Assembly: GCF_013426735.1 (NCBI RefSeq)
Contig: NZ_AP023273.1
Location: 1,079,501-1,143,500, forward strand
Length of the DNA stretch: 64,000 nt
Direction: 5' to 3'
From: Agrobacterium vitis
GTDB taxonomy: Bacteria; Pseudomonadota; Alphaproteobacteria; Rhizobiales; Rhizobiaceae
The translations under genes were made by a program, and so were the position numbers. Positions 1-8,882 of the stretch are shown one piece after another. The stretch's first letter is position 1, and each line of letters opens with the position of its first letter. Under the pieces are notes generated by a model that had not been told where the DNA came from, searched no databases, and worked only from the letters and a program-made list of their open reading frames with translations.

Positions 1-178
1 GCTGTTCTTGGCAGACCATCCGCTGACCGGTGGCTATCCTGTCATTGGCACGGTTGCCGAATATCATCTGGATCTTGCGGGACAGATCCCGATCAACGCC
101 CGCATCCGCTTCCGGCCCATTGCACCCTTCGCAGACATCGCACCCACCCCTGTCCTTGGCCCTGCCGCGAACGCATAG
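1..178 (+). CDS. pxpC: Biotin-dependent carboxyltransferase / 5-oxoprolinase subunit C (PxpC/KipA family), C-terminal fragment
   Basis: Only the last 58 codons are in the window; the frame opens at base 2 and stops at TAG 176-178. The visible GGYPVIGTV motif, followed by a segment ending in RIRFRPI, matches the C-terminal end of the PxpC/KipA (allophanate hydrolase subunit 2) family. Its partner PxpB would lie upstream, outside the window. The stop lies 20 bases before the ATG of the biotin carboxylase gene, which implies one operon. The family assignment is good, but the true substrate (5-oxoproline, urea-derived or other) cannot be told from this fragment. Confidence 0.7.
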   Translation, partial: LFLADHPLTGGYPVIGTVAEYHLDLAGQIPINARIRFRPIAPFADIAPTPVLGPAANA

Positions 179-198
179 TGATAAAAGAGGAGACACCG

Positions 199-1935
199 AT
201 GAAGAAAGTGCTGATCGCCAACCGGGGCGAAATCGCCGTTCGCATCATCCGCGCCTGTCGCGATTACGGGCTACAATCCGTTGCGGTCTATGCCGATCCG
301 GATATCGACGCGCTATTTGTGCAGCTTGCCGATGAGGCCTATGGGCTGTCCGGTGCCAAGCCGTCTGAAACCTATCTCGATATCGCCAAGCTGATCGACA
401 TTGCCAAACGATCCGGCGCGGACGCCGTCCATCCCGGCTACGGCTTCCTGTCGGAGCGCGCCGAATTTGCGCGGGCGGTCATCGATGCCGGTCTGACCTG
501 GATCGGCCCTGATCCGCAAGTCATCGAAGCGCTGGGCGACAAGGTCGAGGCACGGCGGATTGCCACCAGCGTCGGTGCGCCACTGGTGGCGGGCAGCGAT
601 GGGCCGGTGGACACCGCCGAGGAGGTGATTGCCTTTGCTGAGCGCCACGGCCTGCCGGTCGCCATCAAGGCGGCCCATGGCGGCGGCGGACGCGGCTTGA
701 AAGTCGCCTGGAAAATGGAGGAGATTCCGGAGCTTTACGCATCGGCAGTCCGCGAGGCGACCGTGGCTTTTGGCCGTGGCGAATGCTTTTTGGAGCGCTT
801 CCTCGACCGGCCCCGCCATATCGAAGCGCAGGTGATTGCCGATAAGCACGGCACCGTGCTGGTGCTCGGCACCCGCGATTGCTCCTTGCAGCGACGCAAT
901 CAGAAACTGGTGGAAGAAGCCCCGGCTCCTTTCCTCATCGATACGCAGCGCCAATCCATCCATGACGCGGCAAAAGCGATCTGCGCGGCGGCGGGCTATA
1001 GCGGCGCGGGAACGGTGGAATTTCTGCTGGGCGTTGACGGCACGATTTCGTTCCTTGAGGTGAACACCCGGCTACAAGTCGAGCATCCGGTGACGGAAGA
1101 AACCACTGGCATCGATCTCGTCATCGAACAGTTCCGCATTGCAGAGGGCCTGCCCTTGGCGATTACGGAAACACCCGTGCCACGCGGTCATTCCATTGAA
1201 TTTCGCATCAATGCCGAAGATCCGGGCCGGGGCTTTCTGCCGACACCGGGCACGATCACCCGGTTTGCGGCCCCGTCCGGCCCCGGCGTGCGGCTCGATA
1301 GCGGCGTCGATACCGGCTCCACTATTCCCGGCGTCTACGATTCGCTGATGGCCAAGCTGATCGTCACCGGTGCCACCCGCGAGCAAGCCTTGCAAAGGGC
1401 GAGACGCGCCCTGAAGGAATTCCAGATCGAAGGCGTGGCAACCGTGCTACCCTTCCACCGTGCCGCGATGGAAACCGACGATTTCATCGGCACTGATGGT
1501 TTCAAGGTCCATACCCGCTGGATCGAAACCGATTTCGCCGCCATGCCTGAAGCAGCTATGCGACCAGAGCCAGCCGCCGACACGTCGCTGATCCGCACCC
1601 ATGTTGAAATCGATGGCAAGCGCCATGCCCTCGGCATTCCGGCCCAGCTTCTCGCAGGCTTTGGCAGTCTCTCAGTCAATGCCGGACAGGCCGTAACAAG
1701 TGATGCGGGAAATACGCCGGAAAAAGGCGCAATAGCCGCCCCGGTGTCCGGCACGGTTCAGTCTTTCAAGGTGAAGGATGGAGATCGGGTTGCGGCAGGT
1801 GATCTTCTCGCTGTCATGGAGGCGATGAAGATGGAAACCCAGATCACCGCGACAACAGCCGGAACCGTCAATCTCGTTGCAAGCGAAGGTGATTATCTGG
1901 CTGCGGGAAGCCTGCTCTTGAAGATTGTCGCTTAA
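199..1935 (+). CDS. Biotin carboxylase with fused biotin carboxyl carrier domain
   Basis: A 578-aa cytoplasmic protein expected to carboxylate its own biotin with ATP and bicarbonate for a partner carboxyltransferase. The N-terminus [16 protein letters not shown] is the classic biotin carboxylase start. A glycine-rich ATP-grasp loop ([11 protein letters not shown]) lies near residues 161-171, and the catalytic [14 protein letters not shown] near residues 288-301. The C-terminal ~75 residues form a biotinyl domain with AMKM, whose lysine near residue 544 would carry biotin. The frame is open from a GTG at 178, but the ATG at 199 is preferred because AGAGGAG lies just before it. Standalone AccC is about 450 aa, so this is the fused acyl-CoA/urea-carboxylase-like type. 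It sits behind a PxpC/KipA-like gene, which suggests a dedicated carboxylation system, not fatty-acid AccC. Confidence 0.85.
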   Translation: MKKVLIANRGEIAVRIIRACRDYGLQSVAVYADPDIDALFVQLADEAYGLSGAKPSETYLDIAKLIDIAKRSGADAVHPGYGFLSERAEFARAVIDAGLTWIGPDPQVIEALGDKVEARRIATSVGAPLVAGSDGPVDTAEEVIAFAERHGLPVAIKAAHGGGGRGLKVAWKMEEIPELYASAVREATVAFGRGECFLERFLDRPRHIEAQVIADKHGTVLVLGTRDCSLQRRNQKLVEEAPAPFLIDTQRQSIHDAAKAICAAAGYSGAGTVEFLLGVDGTISFLEVNTRLQVEHPVTEETTGIDLVIEQFRIAEGLPLAITETPVPRGHSIEFRINAEDPGRGFLPTPGTITRFAAPSGPGVRLDSGVDTGSTIPGVYDSLMAKLIVTGATREQALQRARRALKEFQIEGVATVLPFHRAAMETDDFIGTDGFKVHTRWIETDFAAMPEAAMRPEPAADTSLIRTHVEIDGKRHALGIPAQLLAGFGSLSVNAGQAVTSDAGNTPEKGAIAAPVSGTVQSFKVKDGDRVAAGDLLAVMEAMKMETQITATTAGTVNLVASEGDYLAAGSLLLKIVA

Positions 1936-1950
1936 CGACGCGCCGCAACG

Positions 1951-2074
1951 CTTCGTCATGCTCGGGCTTGTCCCGAGCATCTGCCTGCGTTGGCGTCACA
2001 ACGATTTTCCAGCCGATGTAGGAGGTTGCCTTATCGGGCAGCAGACCCTCGGGACAAGCCCGAGGGTGACGAAG
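1951..2074. repeat. Composite REP-like element, copy A
   Basis: Two GC-rich palindromes of about 31 bp, one with core CTCGGGCTTGTCCCGAG (1961-1977) and one with CCTCGGGACAAGCCCGAGG, face each other across a ~60 bp spacer. The outer edges read cttcgtca and tgacgaag. The same arrangement recurs at 22391-22507 and 41434-41544. Here it fills the gap between two convergent genes, where it could also end transcription. Such palindromic intergenic elements are common in Rhizobiales genomes. Confidence 0.75.
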
Positions 2075-2093
2075 AATGTGGGTTTCTCGAAAC

Positions 2094-3335
2094 TTACGAA
2101 AAATCCAGCGCGCGGTCGCCGTCTTCATCCTTGATGCGGGTCGGCAGGCCGATATGGTTGAGGATGTTGAGGAAAGGCCGTGGCGGTAATTCTTCGACAT
2201 TGGCCATTTTCTTCACGTCCCATTCGCCGGTCGCAACCAGCATGGCAGCCGCGACGGGCGGAACGCCAGCCGTGTAGGAAATGCCCTGGGAGCCGACTTC
2301 GTTATAGGCTTCCTTATGGTCAGCGACATTGTAGATGAAGACGGTCTTTTCCTTGCCGTCCTTCAGACCCTTCACATAGTCACCAATGCAGGTCTTGCCT
2401 TCATAGTCGGGCGCTAGCGATGACGGGTCGGGCAGGCAAGCCTTGACCACTTTCAGCGGCACGACTTCGGAGCCATCGGCCAGCTTGACCGGCTGTTCGG
2501 AAAGCAGACCAATGCTCTTCAGCACGGTAAACACGTTGATATAGTGGTCGCCGAAGCCCATCCAGAAACGCACATCGGCACCGTCCATGTTCTTGGCCAG
2601 CGAATGCACTTCGTCATGACCGCAGAGATAGGCTCGGCGCGTGCCGACCACCGGCAGGTCGTAATCCTTGCCGATCTCGAACATCTTGTTGACCTGCCAT
2701 TCGCCCTTCTGCCAGGAATAGACGACGCCAGTGAACTCACGGAAATTGATTTCCGGGTCGAAGTTGGTGGCGAAATATTTGCCATGGCTGCCAGCATTGA
2801 TATCGACGATATCGACATCCGTGACCTTGTCGAGATATTCATCCTTGGCAAGGCGGGCATAGGCATTGACCACGCCGGGGTCGAAACCAGCACCGAGAAT
2901 GGCGGTAATGCCCTTCTCTTCACACTCAGCAGCCCGCTTCCATTCGTAGTTTCCATACCATGGCGGCGTTTCACAGATCTTGTTCGGCTCTTCGTGGATT
3001 GCGGTGTCGATATAGGCAACGCCGGTATCCATGCAGGCGCGCAGCACCGACATGTTGAGGAAAGCCGTGCCGACATTGATGACGATCTGCGAGCCGGTCT
3101 TTTCGATCAGCGCCTTTGTGGCGTCAATATCCAGGGCGTCAAGCGCATGGCCTTCCAGCACGCCCGGCTGCTTCATGGCGTTCTTTTCATGCACGGAGGC
3201 GATGATGGCGTCGCATTTGCCCTTGGTGCGCGAGGCGATATGGATATCGCCCAGCACGTCGTTGTTCTGGGCGCATTTATGCGCAACGACCTGGGCGACG
3301 CCGCCAGCGCCGATAATGAGCACGTTCTTCTTCAT
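2094..3335 (-). CDS. Carboxynorspermidine synthase (saccharopine dehydrogenase family)
   Basis: 413 aa. Predicted to condense putrescine or diaminopropane with aspartate semialdehyde using NADPH, giving carboxy(nor)spermidine, the first step of the alternative spermidine route. The N-terminus KKNVLIIGAGGVAQVVAHK is a dinucleotide-binding Rossmann motif (residues 3-20), and GAGFDPGVVNAYARLA is typical of this saccharopine dehydrogenase-like family. It starts 38 bp after the stop of nspC on the same strand, so the two genes form a synthase-decarboxylase operon. The start ATG at 3335 is preceded by an aaggag-like site. The length matches the family. The exact diamine substrate cannot be read from sequence. 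Confidence 0.88.
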   Translation of the reverse strand: MKKNVLIIGAGGVAQVVAHKCAQNNDVLGDIHIASRTKGKCDAIIASVHEKNAMKQPGVLEGHALDALDIDATKALIEKTGSQIVINVGTAFLNMSVLRACMDTGVAYIDTAIHEEPNKICETPPWYGNYEWKRAAECEEKGITAILGAGFDPGVVNAYARLAKDEYLDKVTDVDIVDINAGSHGKYFATNFDPEINFREFTGVVYSWQKGEWQVNKMFEIGKDYDLPVVGTRRAYLCGHDEVHSLAKNMDGADVRFWMGFGDHYINVFTVLKSIGLLSEQPVKLADGSEVVPLKVVKACLPDPSSLAPDYEGKTCIGDYVKGLKDGKEKTVFIYNVADHKEAYNEVGSQGISYTAGVPPVAAAMLVATGEWDVKKMANVEELPPRPFLNILNHIGLPTRIKDEDGDRALDFS

Positions 3336-3373
3336 GATGCGGACTAACTCCTTTTGTCCAATCGTCAGAAGCC

Positions 3374-4471
3374 TCAGGAGAGGCTTTGTTCAAAGTCCGC
3401 ATAGGAAAACTCGCGGACAGTCCTGATGCTGCCATCCAGTTCACGGATGGCGATGGACGGCATTTTCACGCCGTTAAACCAGTTCTTCTTGACCATCGTA
3501 TAGCCTGCGGCATCCTGGATGGAAATCCGGTCGCCGACCTTCAAGGCTTCAGGGAAACGAAACTCGCCAAATACATCGCCTGCCAGGCACGATTTGCCGC
3601 AAATCATATAGCTGTGGTCACCTGCATTTGGCTCCAGCTTAGCGGTTTCGCGGTAGATCAGCAGATCGAGCATATGTGCTTCGATTGAGCTATCGACGAT
3701 GGCGAGGTTCTTGCCATTATACAGTGTATCCAGAACCGAGACCTCCAGCGTGGTTGATTTGGTGATCGAGGCCTCGCCCGGCTCCAGATAGACCTGAACG
3801 CCATATTCGCCTGAAAACCGCTTCAACCGCTCGGCAAACTGCGCCAGCGGATAATCCTCGCCGGTAAAGTGAATGCCGCCGCCAAGGCTAACCCATTCGG
3901 CACGATGCAGCAGTGAACCGAATTTCGCCTCGATGTACGAGAGCATGCTGTCAAACAGCGCGAAATCCTTATTTTCGCAATTGTTATGGATCATGAAGCC
4001 GCTGATCCGATCCATGACCTGTTCCACCTTGGCCGCATCCGATTCCCCAAGCCGCGAAAACGGCCGGGCCGGATCGGCAAGATCAAAACTGGATGAACTA
4101 ACCTGCGGGTTCAGCCTCAGACCACGAGTAATGCCGGAGGCCTTGTCGCCATAGCGCTCCAGCTGACCGACCGAATTGAAGATGATCTTGTCGGCGTGGG
4201 AAATCACCTCGTCAATTTCATTGTCGCCATAGGCAACGCTATAGGCATGGGTCTCGCCGCCGAATTTCTCGCGGCCGAGCCGGACCTCGTAAAGCGAGGA
4301 CGAGGTGGTGCCATCCATATAGTCACGCATCAGGTCGAAGACCGACCATGTGGCAAAACATTTCAACGCCAGCAAAGCCTTGGCACCGGAGGTCTCGCGC
4401 AGACGTGCAATCTTTTCCATATTGGAAAGAAGCTTGCTCTTGTCGATGAGATAAAACGGGGTCTGAAGCAC
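3374..4471 (-). CDS. nspC: Carboxynorspermidine decarboxylase
   Basis: 365-aa PLP enzyme that removes CO2 from carboxy(nor)spermidine to give (nor)spermidine. It is a fold-III (alanine racemase-like) decarboxylase. The PLP lysine is likely K37 in LLALKCFATWSVF. SLGGGIHFTGEDYP and YLEPGEA are phosphate- and substrate-binding loops typical of NspC, and GKSCLAGDVFGEF carries the active-site Cys and Asp. It is the first gene of the polyamine pair and is transcribed away from the folate enzyme gene at 4734. The start ATG at 4471 is well supported because the alignment-like N-terminus begins directly with the PLP-barrel strand. Confidence 0.9.
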   Translation of the reverse strand: MLQTPFYLIDKSKLLSNMEKIARLRETSGAKALLALKCFATWSVFDLMRDYMDGTTSSSLYEVRLGREKFGGETHAYSVAYGDNEIDEVISHADKIIFNSVGQLERYGDKASGITRGLRLNPQVSSSSFDLADPARPFSRLGESDAAKVEQVMDRISGFMIHNNCENKDFALFDSMLSYIEAKFGSLLHRAEWVSLGGGIHFTGEDYPLAQFAERLKRFSGEYGVQVYLEPGEASITKSTTLEVSVLDTLYNGKNLAIVDSSIEAHMLDLLIYRETAKLEPNAGDHSYMICGKSCLAGDVFGEFRFPEALKVGDRISIQDAAGYTMVKKNWFNGVKMPSIAIRELDGSIRTVREFSYADFEQSLS

Positions 4472-4631
4472 GATGGCTACGCCTTTCCATGAATTCGAAG
4501 GGGTCGTTTAAGAAATCTGGCCCTTGAAGGCAAGTCGCTCCGGCCTTTTCCCGGAAAAATGCTTCAACCTGATGACATTCCATTATTTTTCCAGCCGAAA
4601 AGAGCTCATATCCACCCGGATGAAAATATTA

Positions 4632-4672
4632 CGAATATCTCAAATGCATCAGTGACTTGAGCTTGTCGCAAA
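4632..4672. repeat. AATATCTCA-type element, degenerate copy
   Basis: Contains cgaatatctcaaatgcatca followed by gcttg and tcgcaaa. It is related to the reverse complement of the element at 32700-32742 and to 13943-13966, with the second arm (expected TGAGATATT) decayed. It lies in the 262-bp divergent gap between nspC and the gene at 4734, so it may overlap promoters. Its function is unknown. Confidence 0.5.
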
Positions 4673-4733
4673 TTAGAGCGGATTTTCGCCATGGAGATGC
4701 TAAACACTGGCGGAAGCATTGCGGAGAAAGACC

Positions 4734-5624
4734 ATGATGGACAAAGCGGTTCTGACGGATCATCGCGAATATCCTGCCGATCAGGGCAATCTTCTGGACG
4801 CATGGTCCATCGAGGTCACTCCGCGCACGGTAGCGAAAATCGACAATTTCCAGGCGCTGCTGCCAGCGGGGACCCGAATCTATATCGCCCATGTCGATGG
4901 CACACCTTTCGAGGACATGGTTGCGACCGCCAGGCGCCTTCATGGGCAAGGCTTTCCGGTCATGCCGCATATTCCAGCTCGCAGTATCGCCGATGTCACG
5001 CAACTGGAAGACCTGTTGAAGCAATACCGGGATGAAGCCGATGTGCGTCAGGCCCTTCTGCTGGCCGGCGGCATCGCAAAGCCACGCGGCACGCTTTCCA
5101 ATTCGATAGAGCTGATTGAAACCGGGCTGTTCGACAGACTCGGCTTTACGCATCTGCATATTGCCGGCCACCCGGAAGGCAATCGCGATATCGATGCCGA
5201 TGGCTCCACCACGCAAATCGATGCGGCCCTGCGCTGGAAAGTTGATTTCGCCAGCCGAACGGATGCGCAGATGGCCATCGTCACCCAATTTGCCTTCGAT
5301 GCCACGGCCATCATCGACTGGGCCGAGCGAATCGACGCCCTGGGGATAGACCTGCCGATCCATGTCGGCATTGCCGGCCCCGCCAAGCTCCAGACACTGA
5401 TCAAATATGCAATCTCCTGCGGGGTCGGCCCTTCCTTGAAAGTGCTACAAAAACGCGCGCTCGACCTGCGCAAACTGCTAATGCCTTATGAGCCCACGGA
5501 TATTGTGGGGCAGTTGATCGCCTACAAAGCTGAAAATCCGCAGAGCAACATCAGCAATCTGCATCTGTTTCCGCTTGGCGGCATCGAGCCTGCGGCGCGC
5601 TGGATCGGCCAACACGCTCCCTGA
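4734..5624 (+). CDS. Methylenetetrahydrofolate reductase-like protein
   Basis: About 296 aa, with the TIM-barrel pattern of the MetF family: YIAHVDGTPFEDMVATARRL near the N-terminus, then FPVMPHIPAR, LLLAGGIAKP and HIAGHPEGNRDID, and a late HVGIAGPAKLQTLIKYA. These match the flavin- and folate-binding strands of methylenetetrahydrofolate reductase homologues found beside one-carbon or methylamine catabolic genes. A GGAG at 4723-4726 supports the ATG at 4734 over an upstream in-frame TTG. It is convergent with the ABC transporter operon and ends 7 bp from it. It is probably not the biosynthetic MetF; a one-carbon role tied to the neighbouring hydantoinase cluster is inference. Confidence 0.7.
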   Translation: MMDKAVLTDHREYPADQGNLLDAWSIEVTPRTVAKIDNFQALLPAGTRIYIAHVDGTPFEDMVATARRLHGQGFPVMPHIPARSIADVTQLEDLLKQYRDEADVRQALLLAGGIAKPRGTLSNSIELIETGLFDRLGFTHLHIAGHPEGNRDIDADGSTTQIDAALRWKVDFASRTDAQMAIVTQFAFDATAIIDWAERIDALGIDLPIHVGIAGPAKLQTLIKYAISCGVGPSLKVLQKRALDLRKLLMPYEPTDIVGQLIAYKAENPQSNISNLHLFPLGGIEPAARWIGQHAP

Positions 5625-5630
5625 GAACGA

Positions 5631-6428
5631 CTATCCGGCTTTGGTTTTTGACCCTGCAAAAGCAGCAATGACAGCCACGCAAAATACCGAGATGATGAAA
5701 ATCGCCCCGGACATCGCGTAGATCGTCGGCGACGCGCCGCCATTCATCTTGCCGAACAGCACGACCGGAAGCGTATTCTGCCGCCCGGCCAGATAAAAGG
5801 CGCGGGTAAACTCGTTCAGCGACAACAGGAACGAGAAAATGAAGGCGCTGATCAGGCCGGGACGGATCAGCGGTAGGGTAATGTCACGAAACTGCCGCCA
5901 GCGGCTGGCCCCCAGATCCGCTGCCGCCATCAGGAAGACGGGCCGCACGGCGGAAAAACCGGTGAGGATGACGATAAACGCAAAGGGCATGGCCCAAAGC
6001 AGGTGTCCGGCTGTCAGTGTCCAGATCGAGGCCTTGATGCCGCTGCGGCTGAACACGGTGGACAGCGCCAATCCCTGGATAACGCCCGGCACGAACATCG
6101 GCAGAATCACGCCTAAGAACCATATGTCGCGGGTCTTGCGCAACTCGAAATAGGCAAGCGCCGCCATAAGCGATAGCAACGTAGCGCCCGTTGCCGTCAA
6201 CAGGGCAACACTGGCCGATTGCCAGAGAGCCGCCATCAGCGCCGTTTCCGCTGGAAGGGCGGCATACCATTTCACCGTCAGGTCCGACAGGTTTGGCAGG
6301 CCGGGCTGGAGCGACGGATTGAAGGAAACTCCGAGCAGATAAAGTGGCGGCGCATAGATCGCGACCAGGCCGACGATCGTCATTGCCCAAATCAATATCT
6401 GATTTGCCCGACCTTCCGCGCTCATCAT
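5631..6428 (-). CDS. ABC transporter permease, PotC type
   Basis: 265-aa inner-membrane protein with about six hydrophobic segments, starting near residues 10-35 (ILIWAMTIVGLVAIYAPPLY). The binding-protein-dependent transport loop reads AAADLGASRWRQFRDITLPL, the EAA motif that docks on the ATPase. Its start overlaps the stop of the upstream permease by 4 bp (ATGA), so the two are translationally coupled. With the genes at 6425, 7638 and 8883 it makes a spermidine/putrescine-class (PotABCD) importer. It is the last gene of the operon that begins at 13730. Confidence 0.88.
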   Translation of the reverse strand: MMSAEGRANQILIWAMTIVGLVAIYAPPLYLLGVSFNPSLQPGLPNLSDLTVKWYAALPAETALMAALWQSASVALLTATGATLLSLMAALAYFELRKTRDIWFLGVILPMFVPGVIQGLALSTVFSRSGIKASIWTLTAGHLLWAMPFAFIVILTGFSAVRPVFLMAAADLGASRWRQFRDITLPLIRPGLISAFIFSFLLSLNEFTRAFYLAGRQNTLPVVLFGKMNGGASPTIYAMSGAIFIISVFCVAVIAAFAGSKTKAG

Positions 6429-7291
6429 GCCGAACGATCCCCAAACAGAGCCGCTAGGCCGAACAGCCGGTTTCCAACTAGCACCATGCCGAACACCACG
6501 ATCAGGACGATGGTGGAAATTGCAAAGGCCAGTGGGTAATTTGCCACCCGCATCACATCATTGATCATCACGGTCACGATTGAGGCCCCGGCCCCGCCAA
6601 GCATTTGCACTTCAGTAGAAGACCCAGCGACCATGACGAACACGAACAGGAAGCCGGCAAACAAACCGGACCGGGTGAGCGGCAGGAGAATGGTGACGAG
6701 TATGCGCCAGAAGCCGGCGCCGAGATCCTGCGCGGCTGCAAGTACGGTCGCATCCACCCGGCGCATGGCGAGCAGCAAGGGAAAGGTGGCAAACGGCAGA
6801 TAGGAGGCGACCAGCCCGACAATCACAGCGAAGTCGCTGAACAGCAGCCAATCGACGGGCGCGTTGGTCAAGCCGAAGTGTTGCAGCCAACCGTTGATCA
6901 CACCGGTCCGCCCCAGCACCAGCCGCCAGGAAAACGAGCGGATCAGGTAGGAGGTGAAGAACGGAATCGTCATCAGAGCTAGGAGCACCACTGACAGCCT
7001 GCGGCCAGCCAGAAAATGCACCGCATAGGCGGCAGGATAGGCGAAAACCAGACAGATCACCGCCGTCAGGAAGGCCTTGGCAAGCGTGGAGACAATCACC
7101 GTCCAGCGTCCGGCCTGGAGAATGGCGGCGTAGCCTGCCAGGCTGAGATCCGGCTTGATCCAATAAGTCAAGGGGTCCCAGGACCATAAGCTCCACACCA
7201 GCACCACCAGCAACGGTGCCAACCCAAGCGCCAGCAGCACCAGCAAAGGCGGCGCCATCAGCAGGACAGGCAGTCGTCCGGTCGGTCTCAT
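6425..7291 (-). CDS. ABC transporter permease, PotB type
   Basis: 288-aa inner-membrane permease. The N-terminal segment (LLMAPPLLVLLALGLAPLLV) and the later segments are strongly hydrophobic. FFTSYLIRSFSWR and the EAA loop LAAAQDLGAGFWRILVTIL are typical of PotB/PotH proteins. It pairs with the PotC-like permease, overlapping it by 4 bp. It is separated from the binding-protein gene by 346 bp holding two palindromic repeats, so its expression may be lower than, or separate from, that of the binding protein. Confidence 0.88.
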   Translation of the reverse strand: MRPTGRLPVLLMAPPLLVLLALGLAPLLVVLVWSLWSWDPLTYWIKPDLSLAGYAAILQAGRWTVIVSTLAKAFLTAVICLVFAYPAAYAVHFLAGRRLSVVLLALMTIPFFTSYLIRSFSWRLVLGRTGVINGWLQHFGLTNAPVDWLLFSDFAVIVGLVASYLPFATFPLLLAMRRVDATVLAAAQDLGAGFWRILVTILLPLTRSGLFAGFLFVFVMVAGSSTEVQMLGGAGASIVTVMINDVMRVANYPLAFAISTIVLIVVFGMVLVGNRLFGLAALFGDRSA

Positions 7292-7419
7292 GCACGCTCC
7301 ATCGGTGATTATGCAGTGGATTTAAAGCGTTGCGACATTTTTTACGTTTTACAAGACACTCGACACGGTCAAATTATCATAGGCCCGCCGACGGGCGAAA
7401 CTCGGCGAGAGGCTGTCTT

Positions 7420-7460
7420 TAGAGCATCGGACCGATTCCTATTTTCGGTCCGATGCTCTA
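7420..7460. repeat. Perfect 16-bp inverted repeat (rhizobial catcggaccga element)
   Basis: Arms TAGAGCATCGGACCGA (7420-7435) and its exact reverse complement (7445-7460) flank a 9-base loop. The catcggaccga core also occurs in the repeat at 56840-56878, so this is a dispersed element. In RNA it forms a long stem between potD and potB. Confidence 0.75.
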
Positions 7461-7500
7461 GTATTTATGCCCTATGAGAACCACAGATGCCGTCTTACAG

Positions 7501-7632
7501 CCTGTTCAAGAATTGCTGCTGGCCTGGCGAAAATGGTGATTTCGAGAACCGGAACGGAGCGTACTTAATGTACGTGAGTACCGGAAGCGCAGAAATTGCC
7601 ATTTGCAGACGGCCAGCGGCGATTATTGGATA
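7501..7632. repeat. Large imperfect palindrome, dispersed Rhizobiaceae-type repeat
   Basis: Centre near 7568 (GTACTTAATGTAC). The two sides mirror each other imperfectly over about 65 bases: ttgctgctggcctg against gacggccagcggcgat, atggtgatttcg against gaaattgccat, and accggaacggagcgtac against gtacgtgagtaccgg. I recall near-identical sequences as frequent intergenic repeats in Agrobacterium and Rhizobium. It lies 5 bp downstream of the binding-protein stop codon. Confidence 0.65.
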
Positions 7633-7637
7633 GACTG

Positions 7638-8816
7638 TTAAGCATTGCGGAGTTTCTGCCACCACTCTTCATAGAGCTGGAAATTGTCCGGCCGGGTATT
7701 CTGCCAGAAGACCTTGCCGGCGAACTTGGCTTTGACGTGTTCGGCCCGTGCCTGAACCTCTTCGGGATTGTATTCGTCGGGATGTGCCTTGGCATAGACG
7801 ACGTTGTTGTCAGTTGGGACGAGATAGCCCCGCGCCTTGCCAAGCTCGCAGCCATAGAGACCGCCCAAAAGGCCATTGACGAATTGATGCGCGGCATCGC
7901 TCACACCGCGTTCGCCTGCGCCCTTGAGCAGAACCGTATTGTTGGCCCAGCCTTCATAGCCCTCGACGGGGGCGGCATAATCGACTTTCAGTCCGCGCTT
8001 GCGACCTTCATAGACAATCGGCTCCCAGCCGGTCATCGCATCGACTTCTTCATTGGCAACCAGTTGGACGCCCTGTTCCCAGCCATTCCAGAAAGTGCGG
8101 AACTGTCCGTCCTTTTTATGCTTGATCAGGAATTCCATCACCAGACCAAGTTCGGATTCGCTCAGATTGCCCGGGTCCTTGATCGGCTTGTTTTCGCTTT
8201 CCTTGAGGTAGATCGCAGCGAAGACCGCGCTGTTGATCCAGGCGTCCTCCATGGCGACCTTGCCCTTCATCTTTGGGTCGAAGATCACGCCATAACTATC
8301 AACCTTGCCAAGTTTATCGGAGCGATAGATGATCGAGTCAGCATTGACCACGGTCGGAATGCCGTATTGCTTGCCCTCGTGCTTGAGGTAGGGAATGTCG
8401 CGCGCCCATTGCCAGATACTGTCGTAATTGGCGATTTTGCTGACATCCCAAGGGATAATCGCGCCCTGACGGGCCAATTCCTTTTCAGCACCGCCCTGAA
8501 AACCGCCAATGTCGAACAGATCATTGGCATTTCCAGCGGCCAGACGGGCAATGACAGGACCAAGGTCGTTGCCATTGTCGGTAAATTCCGGCTTTATACC
8601 ATTTTGGGTGGCAAATTCCGCCCATTTCTCACCGATATCAAGCGTCGCCGTGCCCCAGAAAGCCACAGACTTGGCCTCTGCGGCAAAGGCAGAACGGCCA
8701 AGGCCCAGATGACCGGCCGCCAGTGCCAACCCGCCGGCACCGGCAAATTTCAAGAGGTCGCGCCGTTGCATATTGCTTCGGTTGACCGAAAATCCATTTT
8801 TCAAAGTCGTTGTCAT
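7638..8816 (-). CDS. ABC transporter substrate-binding protein, PotD type (Tat-exported)
   Basis: 392 aa. The N-terminus has a twin-arginine signal (QRRDLLKFAGAGGLALAAG) ending in a cleavage-like site near RSAFAAEAK, so the protein should be exported folded to the periplasm. The mature part resembles the spermidine/putrescine-binding family: ECF-like AVFWGTATLDIGEKW at the start, PTVVNADSIIYRSDKLG in the hinge and an EAMTGWEP-like binding loop. Translation could begin at 8816 or at the internal ATG at 8771; both keep the RR motif. It lies 66 bp after the ATPase gene. The ligand is unknown, and neighbouring hydantoinase genes hint at a cyclic amide or amino acid derivative rather than a polyamine. 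Confidence 0.85.
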   Translation of the reverse strand: MTTTLKNGFSVNRSNMQRRDLLKFAGAGGLALAAGHLGLGRSAFAAEAKSVAFWGTATLDIGEKWAEFATQNGIKPEFTDNGNDLGPVIARLAAGNANDLFDIGGFQGGAEKELARQGAIIPWDVSKIANYDSIWQWARDIPYLKHEGKQYGIPTVVNADSIIYRSDKLGKVDSYGVIFDPKMKGKVAMEDAWINSAVFAAIYLKESENKPIKDPGNLSESELGLVMEFLIKHKKDGQFRTFWNGWEQGVQLVANEEVDAMTGWEPIVYEGRKRGLKVDYAAPVEGYEGWANNTVLLKGAGERGVSDAAHQFVNGLLGGLYGCELGKARGYLVPTDNNVVYAKAHPDEYNPEEVQARAEHVKAKFAGKVFWQNTRPDNFQLYEEWWQKLRNA

Positions 8817-8882
8817 TTTTGTTCCCTTGTTCTCACTGATGAGACCCCATTTTATGCACGTCTCATGCCACAGACGGCGGCT

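Larger units (their letters stand above)
7292..7637. other. 346-bp intercistronic gap with two palindromic repeats
   Basis: No coding sequence is credible here. The gap separates the solute-binding protein gene from its two permease genes, which lie on the same strand. It contains the 16-bp-arm palindrome at 7420-7460 and the ~132-bp imperfect palindrome at 7501-7632. It may hold a terminator, attenuator or mRNA-stabilising stem. Confidence 0.6.
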
